A DNA stretch of 64,000 bases from Turbatrix aceti (GCA_963969345.1 OZ017769.1:372001-436000); one strand, 5' to 3'; positions 35,040-47,135 are shown, numbered from the stretch's first letter. Notes: a model not told the origin generated them from the sequence alone. Numbers and translations are program-made.

Positions 35040-38000
35040 ATGGTTTTAGAATTAGCAATCAAAAACATTAATGTCCCCTACCTGACCACCTCCCCCTCCC
35101 AGTGCAACTCTTCAACCACGGCTTGCACAATGAATTTCGTCAAATCTCCGCAGACATCGTTACGGAACATGATCCGTAGCGATAGCCTGCGGACAAGCCC
35201 CGCCCCTCCCGGTGGTGGTGGTGCACCCTTTGCGCCTGCAGCAGCCGGGCGCGGCAGTGGCACCCCAGGGTCCGCTTCGACCGTCATGGACCGACCCCCA
35301 CTGCCGACCTCAGCTTCGTCGTCGTCTTCGTCGTCACTCTTGCGTCGTACGTCGACGACGGCATCTACCCACTCGCTGCAGCGTCCGCCTGGTGGCTCGT
35401 TTTCCGGGATCGTTGCCCGGGATCTCCCGACACAGGGCGTACCCGGTACAGGACCTACGCGTGACGTCCCCGACGTCGCTGCTATGATTCCCCTCGACAA
35501 GCACTATGGTAATCTGAGATCTCGAGGTGTCGTTGGTCAGCACTGGCAGCTCTTCGACGCCGTATCCGTCATCGGAAAAACCGACGTATCACTTCTAGTT
35601 TTTGAAAAGAAGAGAAATATCAAGGCGCCATCTCGAATTGGCCGCAACCGACTCTCCCTCATCGATCTCCTGAGGTACGACGTCACCCAGTTGTCCACTG
35701 TCGTTCATCCCAAGATCCTACGCATCCTGCATGGATTCGAGGAAAACAAGTAAGCGTTTTTTTCTCTTCTGTCTGGCCTTGCATTTGCTTTTGGAAAGAA
35801 GAAATTAAGTAAAAAGGAGAAGAAAAATTCCTCACTTTTCTCAAGAGACCCAGGACAACGCACTAATTGCAGGCTCAATTCCAGGCCTTTTTTTTCTCAA
35901 TTGCATCGTTGAATGAAAAACCGGATAGATAAATCTATTTAATTCGTTGCACGCAGCGCAAGGGTTTGTTGTTCTTGTTTCTCCCCCCAAGAATGGAAGC
36001 ATGCGTAGACAAAGGTCAAGGATCACGATTTCTGTTTGCATTTCGAAAAAAAGATAAATGATGTTCAGCAAATAAACTACATATTGATCGTAAGCATAGA
36101 GATTTTTGAAGCATAACATATAATAACATTCATGACATCTAGCATTGCCTAAACGGTGCATGACATAATATTGTAAACTGCTCTCTGCCGTTACCTTAAG
36201 CAAGATCGTATCACAAACATTTCTAAGGCGTACATATGACCATTTTTTATTGTAGTACAAGTCTCATAAATTTATCACAAAATATTTATTTTTGCTATTG
36301 AAATTATTGCAATTTACAAGCACTCTAATGTAAGTACGGTGCACGTTATCTTCGCTGGAGTACGGCATCGAATACGATAGCTGTTATTACATTACTTTTG
36401 GCTAAATTTTATTTATTTTGTGTCTGTAAAAATAGCAGTACACTTCCGGCATACTAAAATTGAATTTTCATGAAATATTACGTTCATTTTATACTGTGAA
36501 AAAATGGTTATAAATAGCTTGCTTACATTCTAGATCAATTTCTCCAAACCATTTCTTTTGCATCGCAGATCGTATTTATAATTTTTTTCTGTTGATCAAC
36601 GGTCAACTTGTTGCATCAAAATTTGTACTTTTATCATTTATACGATGAATGAAAAAAACAGCCTGGTCGTGCCTCGGCGCATATTGCCTTAATTTGAAGC
36701 CCTGGGTAGACAAAATAGCAAACAAATAAGCGGCGATGTTGATAGAAAAAAATGGCACGGCCAAACAAGGCGCATTTTTTCCTTAGTAGCGCCTTTTTTC
36801 CTTAATTCATGTTAGTTAGACATGTCGATCAACGGCAAAGCCGACAAAGAACAGCGCAGTAGGTTTTTGGACATCTTGAATAGATAGATGAGAGCAAGGC
36901 AGGCTACACACTTGACAAATGTAACAAGTAAACCTTGCAAACTGTCATTTATTTTTTTGCAAAAAATATATTTAGTGCTATGAAGTGTGTTTTAGTGACA
37001 CTACTTCGAATTTTGCAACTTCGATTTTTATAACTTCGATTTTTGCAATTTTTTCATGACTTCGATTTTTGCAAAGAACTTCGATTTTCCATATTACATA
37101 AAAAAAATGACGTGAACGGGACTTTCGGAGGCTCTGAAGCAACTGTAGCGTTGCCAGACTTTGCCAGAGGGCATTATATTATGCGATTTTATCAGCTTTA
37201 TGACAAAAATGTGTTATTTTTATTCAATTGCAAAAATCGAAGTTACTTGTAAAAATCGAAGTCATAAAAAAAGTTGCAAAAATCGAAGTTACTCGAAGTA
37301 GTGTCACTAAACCTGGAGTGTAGCAGGCAGCAAAAGCGCAGCAGAATTTTTATCTTAAAATACACAAGATTGCAAAACGTGTAAACTTATAAACTGCAAT
37401 TTTTTTAAACAATTTTTAGGGACGTCGCCAGCTTTGCCGCCGAAACCATCTATGGCTCACTTGATCAAATCATGGTCGACGAGGGCATGGACAAGCTAGA
37501 GATGAAGCTTGGTGTGCTCCAGATCATCGATGGCATTTCCTACCTGCACAACAGTGGAAAAATTCTCCACGGCAACCTCACACCTGCAGCAATCTACATC
37601 ACATCGTCTAGGTTATGGAAGATTGGTGGATTCCAGTTTGCAGTTGCTTCAAGCCCCAAGCATGGCGTATGTAATGAAGAAATTAACTGTTTTGTGGCTG
37701 TACAATTAATTTCTTCATATTTTTTTCAGAACTCCTATCCTTGCTATCCGTGGACAAAAAAGCTTCCTGTCCAGCTGCAGCCGGATCTCGACTTCCTTGC
37801 CCCGGAGTACCTGAATTCGCTGAATCAATCAGTCACAACAGCTGCGGATGTCTTTTCGCTCGGCGTACTTATTTGCTGGATTTATTCTGGCGGCAAACGA
37901 CTCATCGACGCTAACAACAACCTCGAGTCTTACAACATCATCATCAACCAACTCGATATGGCACTCGCCCTCATAGCCGACGACCTGGGCCACCACCTGG

Positions 38001-39524
38001 CAGAGTGCATAGCAAAGGTAGTGTCAAAGGACGTTGCCCAGCGTCCGGCTGTCCAGATGATGGCACTCATCAAGCACTTTGACGATCCAACGGTTGCGGT
38101 GCTCAGGCAGCTCGATGACATTGCCCAGGAATTTGACCCAGCGCACAAGTCTATTTTTATCGCACAAAACCTCCTCGCAGCGCTGCCCATGATTCCAGAA
38201 GGTCTGTGGTTCTCCAGGGTGCTGCAGAGGTTCAACGAGAATCTCACTGAAAATGCCGACCTTTATCCGGCTATTCTGAAGCCTCTGATTTACATGCTAG
38301 CAAACTGCGAGTCACACAACATCTACAAGCTCAGAGTGTGGTTTAGAAGAATCTGCGACAGTGCTGAATCGAGCGAAGAGGTTTGTTTAAATTCAAAACT
38401 TTTCCTGATGCAATCCTTTCCAGCTCACAATACTCATCATGGAAAGCCTCCCGGTCATCTTCCGTCGCCTCAACGACGAAAAGGTCGAAGACAAGTGCTA
38501 CATTATCCTCATGAACTCGCTCAAAGGCACCAGCATTAAATCCCTTACGTCCGCACTGCGTGCCATTCCGTCAGCAGTCGAGTTCATGTCTGCTTCGTTC
38601 ATTCGCGAGCAACTAATCCCCGTTTTCTTTGCTCTGGGCGAGTTCTTCAAGGGTAGCGTGCCCAACCAGATGGATCTTCTCAATGCCATCGATTACCTTT
38701 CGGACAGGTGTGATTCGACCACACTCCACGTCCTCTTGTCAGTGGCCTCGCTGTGCGACACGCAGAATCCGTCAGTCATCCACGCGAAGTCACGCTTGGT
38801 CCAGAAGATCCTACATACAGACGTTTCGAGGTTATCTGACACTCTGGTGATTACGACCCACCTTCTGCAGCCCTTGATAGTCGGGCTGTCCCTACCTGAA
38901 CTGACTTCCGCCCACTTTGACGACATCATGAGTTCGACTCGGATTCTGCTGGACATCATCGAGCAGATACGATACGAAAGAGATGAGGCATCGTCTAAGC
39001 GTCCGGAAAACGGGAGACTATACAATCGACGAGTCAGCATGTCCTCCAGTCACCTGCCCCGGCTCTTAGTCACCGCTGCAAGACCTTCGTTCTCAAGCGA
39101 CAACCGTAAGATGTCATTTCTCTCTGCAGACGGTCGGCTGGAAGACCGGGGAGGACGCCGTGAGTCAAATCAGTCCAAATCGTCCGTTGAGTCTGACATG
39201 TCTATCCTCATCGGCAATGGCAGCGAACTCTCGGACGAATCAGGCATTGTGACAGCACAAAAATCAAGGAGAAAATCCTGGATGGAAGGCTACATCCATT
39301 CGATGTCCCTCGAACAAAACAAATCAGGCAGCATTCTGGAGCATCGACGATCGGCTAACGAATGCGCCATCCGACACCACCAGTCGGCGAGGTCGGCACG
39401 CTCGCCTGCAAACGGTGAATTTGAATCCCGTCTGCAACAACAACAGCCGGCTAGGCCTAATTCGTTTACCAATTTGGGTCACAACTTGGTAAGCAATTTG
39501 TTTTCATGGGGCGAGAAAAAATAA
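35040..39524 (+). CDS. SCYL2: SCYL2-like pseudokinase (CVAK104 family)
   Basis: Exons 35040-35749, 37420-37666, 37730-38380 and 38424-39524, all in phase; 902 aa. The N-terminal 140 residues are low-complexity (Gly/Pro/Ser); an in-frame ATG at 35130 (MNFVKSPQ) may be the true start. The kinase-like domain then shows YGLLQ-type features: LGVLQIIDGISYLHNSGKILHGNLTP replaces HRD with HGN, and WKIGGFQFA replaces DFG with GGF, so it is catalytically dead as in SCYL family members. After it come the helical repeats typical of SCYL2 (LLAALPMIPEGLWFSRVLQR, YPAILKPLIYML). The tail is Ser/Arg-rich and disordered, ending SNLFSWGEKK. Known role: a clathrin/AP2-associated protein in endosome-to-Golgi traffic. 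Introns 2 and 3 are 63 and 43 bp; intron 1 (1.67 kb) contains a TIR element. Confidence 0.9.
35750..37419 (+). other. Intron 1 of the SCYL2-like gene
   Basis: A/T-rich intron with a GTAAGC donor and TTTTTAG acceptor. The only structured element seen is the TIR copy at 36989-37313. Confidence 0.8.
36989..37313. mobile_element. Short TIR element, same family as the 1.95 kb copy
   Basis: It ends in inverted TTTAGTGACACTACTTCGA / TCGAAGTAGTGTCACTAAACC, sharing the outer 17 bp with the element at 1949. Each arm has three to four copies of an approximately 15 bp unit, ACTTCGATTTTTGCA. Flanks are TGAAGTGT (36981-36988) and TGGAGTGT (37314-37321), an 8 bp duplication with one mismatch. The 325 bp element has no coding capacity. 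The arms are imperfect (about 100 bp each). The core has TTGCCAGAGGGCAT and ATTTTATCA, paralleling the core of the first element. Confidence 0.85.
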
Positions 39525-40134
39525 ACGAAACAAGATACAAAATCCGAAGCCAATTATAGCACGGTGTTGAGGGATTAAATGACGAGATAATTGTGCAAAA
39601 AAATATTGTTGTGATAATTGTTCCGAATTCTGATCACAACGGACGTCGGTTTATACGTTCACACTTAAAAGTACATAAACGACAGTGCGTCCGATATTTA
39701 AGATATTCTTGTTCACGCAGAATAAATATATTGATATCATACATCTTTATATATGCAATACATAATACTATATTTGGTTCGGATTTAGTATCGTTTTGTT
39801 CTCCGTTTTCCGATCCCAATTCCCTCCACAACTAACATTCTTTTATCTTTTTTCAGGCGTGCACGCTGTGGAAAACATTCTACTAATGTTTATTGGTATA
39901 TATTATACGTACTATCATTATTTGAAAACAAAAGAAAAAATCAATCTAAAGAAATTTATATATTTATAAAGAAAAACGGGATGCATGGTAATATAAATAT
40001 AATTAAATATTCGGTGAGAGAAAAATAAAAAAGTATTGTATCAGTGTAATAATTGTGTTATGATTCCGGTTTTTTGGTGTATTTACTCGAATAAACATCA
40101 TCATCATTAAACTGTGCTGTCAATTATCGTCAGA
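39525..40134. other. Convergent 3' flanks
   Basis: A/T-rich spacer between the SCYL2-like stop and the orphan secreted-protein stop on the other strand. AATAAA motifs occur near 40025 and 40091. Confidence 0.5.
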
Positions 40135-40971
40135 TTAAAATTCAGCACTCTTTACGCCATGCTCGTGCTTAGATTCATTTTCGTATTCCATGCTGTCGTA
40201 AAATTGGCCGATAACATCCATGGTTTCGGGGTATTCATAGGCGAGGATGCCGATGGCAGTATCGTATGTCCGGGCAAGGCTATGCAGCTGGACGAGAGTC
40301 TCGAGGAAAATGCTTTCGATGAAGTTTCCAAATTCGACGACGGATTGGGTGCGTGCAGATTCGAAGGTTATAAACGTCAGGTACGACGTGAAAATCTCCT
40401 GCTTAAGCGTGACAAGATTTTTGATTTGATCCAAGGTGTACCCCGAGGGTACAAGATCGTCATCACTCGTCAATGAATCATAGTCCACAACCGACGATAA
40501 CTCAGCGGAAACCAGAGCTACAGTATCGACGACAACGGTTAACAGCTTGCGTTTAAAAGTTCGAATTGAGTCCTTCAGTTCTGGGCGAAGAGCGGCGACG
40601 TCGTTGAGCGTGGAGAAGTACATCGTGGCAAAGGTGTGTGGCAGGGCGAGCGTCCGGTTGAAAGCTTGCAAAACAGCTGTCGTCAGAGCAATCGAGCCAT
40701 TCGCGCCGCCGACCTTTCCGATGTCGACGAGGAAACCCAGACGACGAGTATCAACGCTCTTCTGCAGTCGCGATCTGAGTGAGCTGCTAGCACTGGTCGT
40801 CAGACCTGGAAGAGTCGTTGGAGTCGTTGGGAGCATCGGAGTCCTTCGTTTTTCAGGAGCTGCAGCCAAGCCTCTCCGGGCATTTAGAATCTCCCGCTGA
40901 CTCTTAGAGTATACATTGATAACAAGGTAAAACAAAAAAAAGTATACACAAAACTTCATTGTGACGAACAT
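40135..40971 (-). CDS. Orphan secreted protein
   Basis: Intron-free frame of 278 codons; a second in-frame ATG at 40959 gives MKFCVYFFLFYLVINVYSKS, a good signal peptide and probably the real start (274 aa). A basic/Pro/Thr-rich linker (RRTPMLPTTPTTLPG) precedes about 190 residues that look mainly helical, with regular hydrophobic spacing (for example DQIKNLVTLKQEIFTSYLTF). There are no cysteines in the mature protein and two N-glycosylation sequons near GANGSIAL and FNRTLAL. It ends with an acidic/His-rich tail. The family is not recognised; being intron-free among intron-rich neighbours is unusual. Confidence 0.7.
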   Translation of the reverse strand: MFVTMKFCVYFFLFYLVINVYSKSQREILNARRGLAAAPEKRRTPMLPTTPTTLPGLTTSASSSLRSRLQKSVDTRRLGFLVDIGKVGGANGSIALTTAVLQAFNRTLALPHTFATMYFSTLNDVAALRPELKDSIRTFKRKLLTVVVDTVALVSAELSSVVDYDSLTSDDDLVPSGYTLDQIKNLVTLKQEIFTSYLTFITFESARTQSVVEFGNFIESIFLETLVQLHSLARTYDTAIGILAYEYPETMDVIGQFYDSMEYENESKHEHGVKSAEF

Positions 40972-42231
40972 AAAAATAATGGGCAGAGAACGTATCAGTA
41001 TGCGCGTATATTTATGAAGTGCGCCAGGGACCGGATCATCTCATGTATTACTCATCTTGTTGTCAGCCTGTGTTTGATAGGCATTACAGTGGATAGCCGA
41101 AATAATTGCAAACGGGTAAGCAGATTAATGAGATTTGTTATTAGTTTGGTGAGGGGAAACAATCTCGATCACGCATCATAGAGGTGTGTCATCTATCAAA
41201 AAATAATCAAACTCGGTTCAAAGCATGCAAACAACTTGACCACAGTTCTATTGAAGCGTTACGCAATGTAGAGCCAAGGGTGGGATATGTATGATAAGAT
41301 TTTAACACAAAAAGCGTTGGCGTTGCGTTCTATCACATCCATCCCATTTCTAGTCAAGACGCTGGCCATTGCATACCACCGGACCCATCGCCCAATAAGT
41401 TTATTTTGCCTCCGGGTGCATTTTGCCTTTATTGCTTGCATTTGACATATTTAGGCTCCAAGCTAAAGCACGATTCAAACAAAAATTTTCAATTTTCAAT
41501 GGGTATATGTCTATTGCGATTCAAAGATTTCGAACAGTCTGCTGGCTTTTCTGCGATCTGGATCATAGACACCTGCAGAATCATCCAAAAACTTGAGCTC
41601 GTCGATCGTCATTTTACCTACGACCAATCATTAACCTACCGATCGGGTGAGTGGTTAACTTATTTTTGAATTTGACACTCATTTGGGAAAGAACGAGCTC
41701 TTTTTATGCAAACTTTTTCAAAGTTAAACCTTGGCATAAAATGCTTATTTTTTCATTGAATTATTTTTACGGATCCAATGATGGTGCGACGTTTCATGGT
41801 CCTACATGCGGCTGGCATACACCAAGATCACAGAAGGTATATACACTGTTTTCATGCCACCTCTCAAGACAGTAAGTGACGCCTGCAAAGTTTGCGAAGA
41901 CGTCAACCCGAAGTCAAGCTGAAGGATGATTGCTCGGATTAGAGCGCCCGGGCGTGGTTTCTCAGCTGCGCCGCTAATATTCGACAGCAGAGAAAAGTCG
42001 GTAGGTAATAAACGCCCTAATCGCAAGGATCCGGGGTCTCAGGACGAAAACTAGAATTGGCGGGTTCGTTGTTTTTTATATCATTTTTTTGGGTTAGTTG
42101 ATCGACTGACTAACTGTTGCGCTTTGCTGCCAAATCGATAGCGAGTCAGCGAACGAACTCACTTCAACCCAACAGTTTTCATCCTTCCCCCTTCTTTTTG
42201 CCAGCTTTCAGAAGAAAAAAGAGTTTTTCAG
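40972..42231. other. Intergenic region, no gene seen
   Basis: 1.26 kb separating the divergent secreted-protein gene from the tiny membrane-type gene. It is mildly more G/C-rich around 41880-42020 but without a usable frame. Confidence 0.45.
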
Positions 42232-42559
42232 ATGCCCGACGTCTACTATCAGGTGATTCGATTCATATACCTCACCAGCATCGCATTTACTCTGTTTTCC
42301 TACTATTTTTGCGGCATGGGTAAGTATCGTTTGCAACATTTTGGCAACATTTTGCAGTTGTAAAAAATGACATTGTTCAGATAAGAAAGAAGCCTACCAC
42401 GCGATTATCTACGGAGTCCTCCGTCTAATCATAAACACCGTCCTTGAAGAGCTCAACATTGACATCATGCGCCACCGAACAATCCGCCACAGCATTGTGT
42501 ATGGCACGGCGTATCTCATCAAATCCTATACAGATATTATTGTTAGTTGCCTTTTCTAA
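42232..42559 (+). CDS. Small putative membrane protein, 88 aa
   Basis: Exons 42232-42319 (GGCATGG|GTAAGT) and 42381-42559. The ATG immediately follows GTTTTTCAG, a textbook trans-splice or intron acceptor. The first exon encodes a likely membrane helix (VIRFIYLTSIAFTLFSYYF). The second encodes an amphipathic segment (YHAIIYGVLRLIINTVLEEL) and a basic stretch (RHRTIRHS). The reading could continue past 42542 by a GTTAGT donor in TTATT|GTTAGT, in which case more exons would follow. Family not recognised. Consistent splice phase and codon-like composition support a real gene. Confidence 0.5.
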
Positions 42560-42703
42560 TGCAATATTTTGTTTGTATTTTTATCTTTTGTCAATGAATT
42601 TTGAGCCTGCAATTTTTTTGTAAAGACGAAAATTTTTCAATAATTGCATAATTTTCAATAAGTAAGGTGGATTTCCAATAATATAAATTTATTTTTTAAC
42701 TCT

Positions 42704-42840
42704 TTAACGGCTAGTTTTCTTCCCGTTGTGATAGCAGGAATTCTGAACGTTAACGATGTCCGAAGCGGATCGAGATAACGTATAGGACACGTAGGCAGCA
42801 TTAGAGTCAACGCCGTTGGCAGAAAAGTGTACCGGATGAA
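42704..42840 (-). CDS. Possible terminal exon of an unrecognised minus-strand gene
   Basis: After the acceptor TTATTTGTAG at 42841 there is a 44-codon open frame reading HPVHFSANGVDSNAAYVSYT and on to CYHNGKKTSR-stop, with composition unlike the A/T-rich surroundings. A 32 bp upstream exon (42971-43002, encoding SNCKFTTTGC) would splice to it in phase. The start of the gene was not found; it could be a fragment or pseudogene. Confidence 0.35.
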
Positions 42841-43612
42841 CTACAAATAAATAAACGTAATTTATTTTGGAATCCTAGAAGAATTATTATTTTTTCCTTT
42901 AACTGTGTATCCAAATAAATATTTACAAATTTAGCTCCCCTCAAGGATTACAATGAGCTAAAAAACATTACCGCATCCGGTTGTAGTAAATTTACAGTTA
43001 GACCTATTTATGTTCTTTTTTCTATTATCTTGATGCGATTTTTTTGCTGCGTAATTTTGAAATTTTTTTTGGTCGTAATGAAAAACGCGATTGGAGGTCG
43101 ATCTTGTTTCTGACACATTATATGATACAACGTGAAGGCTCTGGGATAATCATGGGCCGGCCTGGCCAGAAAAGAGTCTAATAGCCGACTGACCGACCTT
43201 TACATTAGGAATATTTGAGCCATATCCGGTCTTTTGTATGCCTGTTTGGACAAAATCGTCTCATGTCATTCCACACCTGCCCCCTAAAAAGATTTTTCCG
43301 TTTGTTTGCCTAATAAAAAATCCACAAAATCACGTCCAAAATTTTCCAAAAAGCATGTTTTTTGCTTCGTCATTGTTTTCTACTGGCCTTGCCACCCACC
43401 ACCACGCCGACAAGACCTCAAAAAATAGGCGTGGCACGTAGACACACACCCCAGGCATACAGGCACACCCAGCACGCGTCTTGGCATCGATTCTCTCGAG
43501 CAGCCACGGCATTAGGCCAGCCTACGCTGTCCCCTCCTTTTTTGTCGAAGTCGAAGTCGACACGACAAAGCAAGCCAGCATCATCAGTGTTGCACTCAAC
43601 CAATGTGAGAGC
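42841..43612. other. Noncoding flank upstream of PHM
   Basis: Apart from the possible tiny exon at 42971-43002, no gene recognised. The last 250 bp are G/C-richer and pyrimidine-biased, as expected for the PHM promoter and 5' UTR. Confidence 0.4.
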
Positions 43613-46600
43613 ATGTCGGCACGTTTTTTCGTGTCCTTTGCGCTTCTGATTTCCCCGATCGCAGCATGGCTCAGCGACCCAGCCATCGCGTTTCCCTCCA
43701 TAGAAGAGGGTAGCCCGTACTTTCCACGACAGGAATCCGCTTACGGTGACTATGAAAAGGTCCAGCTTCGAATGCCCAAGGTGAAGGTTACCCAGGTAAG
43801 ATTTTTTTGCAATTTTGAGGTTCATTGCAGCCATACCTAATTTCAAAGGATAATTTTGGGAAAAAAAATTCAGAAATATTTTGTAAATACCCGTAGAGTT
43901 TATGTATCATATCGGCATGAAAGGGCTAAAAGGATCCTAACACGTCAAATGATTCCTTAGTTGACGTTGATTACATTTCGTGTCAAAATACTATTTTGGC
44001 ACTACTTTTGCAAAAGCTTTTGGGTCATGTAGAAAAGATGACGTCATCCAAAACAACTATGCGAGTGCCTTCAATGTTCAAAAAAATAGCACTACCCAGG
44101 GGGGGACCACGAGCTCTCCCACAACTGGGGTTATCTCCCGTTTTATCAGTCTCTACCCCCCTTCACCAAAAGGAGCAAAACCAAAAAAATCCCCGAAACA
44201 ACTTTTCTTTTTTTGAAAACCATTTATCTTCACGTGTTTTTCCGAAGACTGTAAAAAAATTTTGCAAATCCATTTATTTAACCAAAAAAAACTTTCAGAA
44301 CGAGACCTATCTCTGCACGGCATTCCCGGTACCAGAAGACGTCACCTATCTTCGTAAGTATTTATTTAATTTAACCCTGTTTTTTTCTCTGTCCAAAACA
44401 TCATCAGGTGGTATACGGTGGGTGGGGTGAACTGTGCTTGTCGGATAATTCCGAATACAATTTACTCGGCACACCGGCCGGGAGAGCGTGGTAGAACGAA
44501 AATGAGGGTTCTGAGAAGCCACACATCAGCTGGCATGGGTGTATTTTGGTTTCGCGTGTTGCCCTAAAGGGCAATTGCAGCGGCTGTAGAAATGTAAAAG
44601 AATTTAGGACTCTAAAATTTTTTTGGTGAAAAAAAGCTGTCAGAAAAGTGGAGCTGGTAAAAATTTATATCCTTCGTTGAAATGTTTTTTTTGGAAAATC
44701 ATGTATCGTAAATAAAAGTGAAAAACGTCTTTACACTAACAAGGGTCCCTAGCAACTCCGACATTCAAGGAACAAAAAAATATAATTTTAAATTAAAAAA
44801 AACTACACGCACCACCTGCTTTTCATTTCACTTCCTCGAAGAAACGTGATCCGCTAATTTGTATTCAACAGTCCAAAACAAAACAAAGCAAGCCAGCAAT
44901 TATTTAGTCGACCAAGTACTATTTTAAAAAAGGTTCTTTCGTGCCTGCATGCGTGCAAAACAAGGGATTTCGAGAGAAAATAAAAATGGTACTGACGTAG
45001 AAAAATTATCGTATCCTATAACAAAATTATGCAACGCAATTCATTAAGCCTGACTAGCCTTTGAAAACCGCACATCTTTTTGTTTGTTTTTTTTTCTGCC
45101 TGTCAACAGCATCGAGGACATGAGGGGGAGAGACAGCAACCGCTCTGCCGACAAAGGCTACTTTAATGTTGTTTTTTTCATTCAATTCACGCCCAAAACA
45201 AATTTATAACATACGAACAAATACGTTTGCAATTTGTTCCGTATTTTTTTTCGCCTTTTGATCACTTTTAGTAATTTTTTGACTAAAAACGTCATAAAAA
45301 ATCGTTCCAAATCCTCGGAAAATTCGGATTGTTCTTTCCAATACTATTTTACGAGGGGATTAAAAATTAATATCCGTATCCTTCCGTCTCCTGTTTTCTT
45401 CCTTACGCGTCGACTTTTTTTTGTCATCCGTAAAATTGTATCCTGAGCAGACACCACACTTTTGGCACAACAAAAAAAATATTTTTGGAACTCTGACACA
45501 AACTCTAAAAAGCATTCATAGTATCAGAGACAAACAGTATGGACCAAAAACAAATGAAAGTACGCTTACAAAAAAAGTTTCCCCAGGATTAATTTATTCC
45601 TACGTGGTGAAGAAAACAAAAAATATTAATAAGGTTGTATAACTTGAAAAATATTTTTTATTACAACGGGTGGTAATTGATTCCAAGAACCCCGAAAAAG
45701 ACATCAACAAACTTTTCAAACTTTTTCTTCTGGTCCATGCTTCGGCATCGACTTCAGGCGTCCCAAAGTACGGAGTGCTTTCACCCTTGACTTGCATCCA
45801 TTCTCAAGAGCTCTCATGTCTGCTCAAGTTAAAAAAAATGAAAAACTCGTGACCTTGTAACGAAAGTCGAAAAAAATAAAAAAATAATTTTGATGGCGCA
45901 AAACACAGCCGGACTCCCCGGGGCAAAACAAAACCAAATATCAAGTTCAGGGAAAATTTTTAACCCAAGAAAACCCACGAACTCCCTTTCAGTGTCCTTC
46001 AAAGCCCTCGCATCAGCATCTCACATCCACCACGTCCTGGTCTTCGGCTGCGACGAGCCCGGCCAGTCCATGTCTGATGTCTGGGACTGCGGAGACATGC
46101 ATCGCGCCCGCTCCGACTACGTCGAGGCTCCGGTGTGCAACGGCAACAACGAGATCCTCTATGCGTGGGGCAAAGACGCGCCCGAGACCCGTCTTCCCCC
46201 CGGCACCGGCTTCCGTGTCGGTCAGGCGACTTCCAGCAAGAATGTCATCGTCCAGGTCCACTACATGCATCCCGAGGAAGCCGATGAGTCCGGCGTCGAG
46301 GTAGAAGCCACGACCGTTGAACAGCCCCGGACGGCGGCTACGCTGCTCATCGTCACGGACGGCATCGTGCGTCCCCAGGCCAAGACCCGTCTGGAAGCGG
46401 CGTGCGTCATCGACGAGCCCGTCTTCATGCACCCTGTCGCGTTTCGCGTCCATGCCCACGACCGGGGGCTGAGCGTGGCGGGATACGCCGTCGCCCGAGA
46501 TCCCTCCACGGGAGAAGACCACTGGGAACTCCTCGGAGAGCGCAATCCCCAGCTCCCCCAGATGTTCGCACCGGTCAACAATTCCTCCCTCATAATCGAG

Positions 46601-46816
46601 CCCGGAGACGTCGTCGCGGCGCGCTGCATCTTCGAAAACAAAGGCAACAGCCTGATTCGCGTGGGCTCGACCGGCGCCGACGAGATGTGCAACTTCTACC
46701 TGACGTACTACGTTGAGGGATCCAAGCCCCTGTCCGACAACATCTGCTACTCCCCTGGCGCACCCAAGTACACCTGGAAGCAGTCCACCGACCTCAACAA
46801 CATTCCCACAAACTAA
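43613..46816 (+). CDS. PHM: Peptidylglycine alpha-hydroxylating monooxygenase (PHM), monofunctional
   Basis: Exons 43613-43795, 44299-44353 and 45993-46816; 353 aa. A signal peptide (MSARFFVSFALLISPIAAWL) precedes the two copper domains. CuH site: HIHHVLVFGC and VQVHYMH; CuM site: the HxH in FRVHAHDRG and the Met in GADEMCNFYLTYY. ETYLCTAFPVPE and ILYAWGKDAPETRLPPGTGF are family hallmarks. All copper ligands visible in PHM/DBH enzymes are present. No lyase (PAL) domain or membrane anchor follows, so it should be a soluble secretory-granule PHM that hydroxylates glycine-extended neuropeptides and needs a separate PAL. Intron 2 is 1.6 kb. The 3' exon is strikingly G/C-rich compared with its flanks. 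Confidence 0.95.
44354..45992 (+). other. Intron 2 of PHM
   Basis: A/T-rich, 1.6 kb, GTAAGT donor and CCCTTTCAG acceptor. No nested gene or recognisable repeat. Confidence 0.75.
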
Positions 46817-47135
46817 TGTAACGAGATGGGATTTCGAAAACTGCAATTAATCATGACTTATGTGAGAGAGAAGAAGAAAATCAAATGGCACAACTCCCAC
46901 CACCCAGCAGCACATGCATCTATTATCCAACGGCCCTTCGACCATAAAACAAACTTTGTACCTACACAAGCACAGTTATATCGGTGATTGATAACTTTCC
47001 TAGACTGTATCAGTGCGCAAGCATCTAATAAAATCGTGTTAATCCTACGACACTGTCTAATCCATTAAAAACAAAAAAAGAGTAAAATTAAAAAAAAACT
47101 TTTCTAATAAAAAAAATGAAAAACCAACCGTAAAT
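46817..47135. other. Convergent 3' flanks
   Basis: Short spacer between the PHM stop and the RAD51-paralog stop. An AATAAAA motif near 47027 may be the PHM polyadenylation signal. Confidence 0.5.

Noticed and set aside
46013..46846. Long antisense open frame opposite the PHM last exon
   Set aside because: It arises from the G/C-rich codon bias of PHM. The sense strand carries the conserved copper-site motifs.
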